Shown here: positions 62,265 through 64,000 of the stretch, piece by piece
Layout: each line of letters starts with the position of its first letter
How positions within the stretch are numbered: the stretch's first letter is position 1
DNA from: an uncultured bacterium
GTDB lineage: Bacteria > Armatimonadota > Hebobacteria > CAIYQO01
Assembly (NCBI GenBank): GCA_903928345.1
Contig: CAIYQO010000184.1
Coordinates: 1-64,000, forward strand
DNA: 64,000 nt
Direction: 5' to 3'
Made by a program: the position numbers and the translations under genes
The notes under the pieces: generated by a model
What the model was told of the DNA's origin: nothing
What the model saw: only the letters and a program-made list of their open reading frames with translations
The model's database searches: none

Positions 62265-64000
62265 ATGAACATGCATCGGATGATGATTCGCATCCTGTCC
62301 GGGTTTATACTCGGAGTCGCGTTGAGTAGCGCCGCCTTCGCCATTGACGAGATGAAGGGCGTCATGCGCGTGGTGCCCGTGCCGGCGGGGAAAACGGTGA
62401 AGATCGACGGCGATCTCGCCGATTGGGATTTGTCGGCGAAGGAATGGATGATCATGGACGAAATGGCGGCGCATCGCTATGCCGCCGACGTGGCGGTCAT
62501 GTATGACGACGGGTTTTTGTATATTGGCATGGACGCGTTGGTGGGGGCGACGGCGTTGTCGAACCCCGAGCCGCCCGACGGCAAAATCTGGTGTGGGCAC
62601 AGCATCGAATTTCGCTGCATCGCCAGCCCCGACGCGCCCTATCCCTTTGTGACGAACGGCTACAGCCGTGATATGACTTCCCCGCTGGCGAAGTTCTTCC
62701 CGCTGTCCAATACCATCCGCATGTATCGCGATACGGATAAAAAGGTGAACCACATCATCATCCAGCCGGGTCCGCCTTATGGCCCCGCGCAGGTGGTGGA
62801 CCCGGCCGGCAGCGAGATCGCGATTCGCGAGTCCGCCGATAAAACGCACTATATCCTCGAAGCGAAGGTGCCCTGGACGGCCATCGGGGTGGAAGACGGC
62901 AAGTGTCCCTTCAAACCCGGCCAGGGCGCGGCGGGGTTCATCACCATCACCTGGCCCGGCAACTACCGCATCGAATCGCTCTACGCCGACAACACCGCGG
63001 GGCAGGGCTATGTACGCATCAGTTGCTGGGGCCGGCTGGAATTCACCGGGCAAAACAACCTGCCCCCCCGGCATGGCACGCTGGTGGATTACCTGGCGCG
63101 CGCCGAATTGCAGGACGGCAACCCCATCGAGCTGAATCTGCCCGCGCCGGCGAAGGTGAGCGTGAATATCATCGGTAAGGACGGCAGCATCCTCCGTGAG
63201 GTGATCGGCGGCCAGCCGCGCCCCGCCGGCAAAAGCACGGTGTACTGGGACGGCTTCGACTGGCGGGGCAATCCCCTGCCGAAGGGCGATTACACGTGGA
63301 AGGCCTATGCCTCACCGGGCCTGACGCCGAAATTCCTCGGCTGCGTCGGCACCGGCGGTTCGCCGGGCTACCAGACCCCTGACGGCACGGGCGGGTGGGG
63401 CGGCGAGTATGGCGGCCCCATCGACGTGGCCTGCGACGACAGCGGGGTGTATCTGATCTGGCTCTCCTATGAGTCGGGCAAAGGGCTGGTGAAGCTGGCC
63501 CACGACGGCCACACGCTCTGGCGCTCCGGTCCGTTGGCCGACGGCTTCCGTTCCTGTGCGACGAATGGGAAGTATCTGTACACCGCCTATGCCTCGGGCT
63601 ACAACAACCAGCAGCGGTTGTTGCGGATGGATGCGACCACCGGCGCGGAAGTGCCCTTCCCGGGCGTGGGACGCGTGGACCTGGGGGAGGCCGTCCTCGG
63701 GGATAACGGCACTGACTCCGACCAGTATGCGCCCGAACTATCCGGCCTGGCAGCGTCGCCGACCGAAGTGTTTCTCTCCCTGTATCGGCAGAATAAAATC
63801 CTCGTATTGGACGCCGAGACCGGCGCGGTGAAGCGGCAATTGACGCTGAAGCATCCGCGCGGACTGGTCATACAGAAGGATGGCACGCTGCTGGCCATCT
63901 CCTGCGATTTCGACACGCTGGGCAACCGCATCTACAGCTTTGCCAACGGGGCTGGCGCGGCGAATTTCTACCTCCAGTTGTTCCACGTGCGCTCTGCCTA
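62265..64000 (+). CDS. Secreted protein with N-terminal CBM9-like domain and FlgD-Ig-like segment (partial, runs off right edge)
   Basis: Missing from the ORF track because it is open at the edge. MNMHRMMIRILSGFILGVALSSAAFAIDEMKGVMRVVPVPAGKTVKIDGDLADWDLS...; VYWDGFDWRGNPLPKGDYTWKAYA. Confidence 0.75.
   Translation, partial: MNMHRMMIRILSGFILGVALSSAAFAIDEMKGVMRVVPVPAGKTVKIDGDLADWDLSAKEWMIMDEMAAHRYAADVAVMYDDGFLYIGMDALVGATALSNPEPPDGKIWCGHSIEFRCIASPDAPYPFVTNGYSRDMTSPLAKFFPLSNTIRMYRDTDKKVNHIIIQPGPPYGPAQVVDPAGSEIAIRESADKTHYILEAKVPWTAIGVEDGKCPFKPGQGAAGFITITWPGNYRIESLYADNTAGQGYVRISCWGRLEFTGQNNLPPRHGTLVDYLARAELQDGNPIELNLPAPAKVSVNIIGKDGSILREVIGGQPRPAGKSTVYWDGFDWRGNPLPKGDYTWKAYASPGLTPKFLGCVGTGGSPGYQTPDGTGGWGGEYGGPIDVACDDSGVYLIWLSYESGKGLVKLAHDGHTLWRSGPLADGFRSCATNGKYLYTAYASGYNNQQRLLRMDATTGAEVPFPGVGRVDLGEAVLGDNGTDSDQYAPELSGLAASPTEVFLSLYRQNKILVLDAETGAVKRQLTLKHPRGLVIQKDGTLLAISCDFDTLGNRIYSFANGAGAANFYLQLFHVRSA

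Noticed and set aside
62187-63074. 295-aa minus-strand ORF
   Set aside because: Antisense to the CBM9-like CDS starting at 62265.

Overview
GC-rich bacterial window of unknown taxon with three main blocks, read by eye from the sequence and ORF track. (1) ~7-19.9 kb, minus strand: a 13-gene sulfur operon with a DUF3034-like outer-membrane protein, a Family 2 encapsulin shell with an inserted cyclic-nucleotide-binding domain, a cysteine desulfurase with a ~220-aa disordered N-terminal cargo-type extension, serine acetyltransferase, two cysteine synthases, an AAA+ ATPase, TusA, DsrE, an Rrf2 regulator, MetY, MetX and an orphan LarE. (2) ~20-42.7 kb: a sulfur regulon with a complete nitrogenase-like set (NifH-, NifD-, NifK-, NifB- and NifX-like). 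It is interleaved with two MtaA/UroD-type methyltransferases, a corrinoid protein, a RACo-type activator, a glutamine-synthetase-like ligase, a PuuD-like hydrolase, an amino-acid permease, PLP beta-synthases, PdxS and a MalY/PatB C-S lyase. At least eight promoters in blocks 1-2 share an inverted repeat (core TATTC-CGACCN-GAATA), nearly always just downstream of a sigma70 -10 box. This ties the encapsulin and nitrogenase-like systems into one putative Rrf2/CymR-like regulon. My best candidate for an undescribed system is this encapsulin + nitrogenase-like + corrinoid organosulfur-scavenging regulon. (3) ~43-64 kb: a degraded island boundary (frameshifted transketolase remnant, 11-nt repeats, DUF4062/RecG-like gene, DUF3883 remnant), then very large secreted carbohydrate-active proteins, a LacI regulator and an MBL-heparinase II/III fusion. 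The left edge carries a partial large DEAD/DEAH helicase, and an AraC/oxidoreductase cluster follows at 2.3-7 kb. All family calls are by motif recognition; no searches were run.
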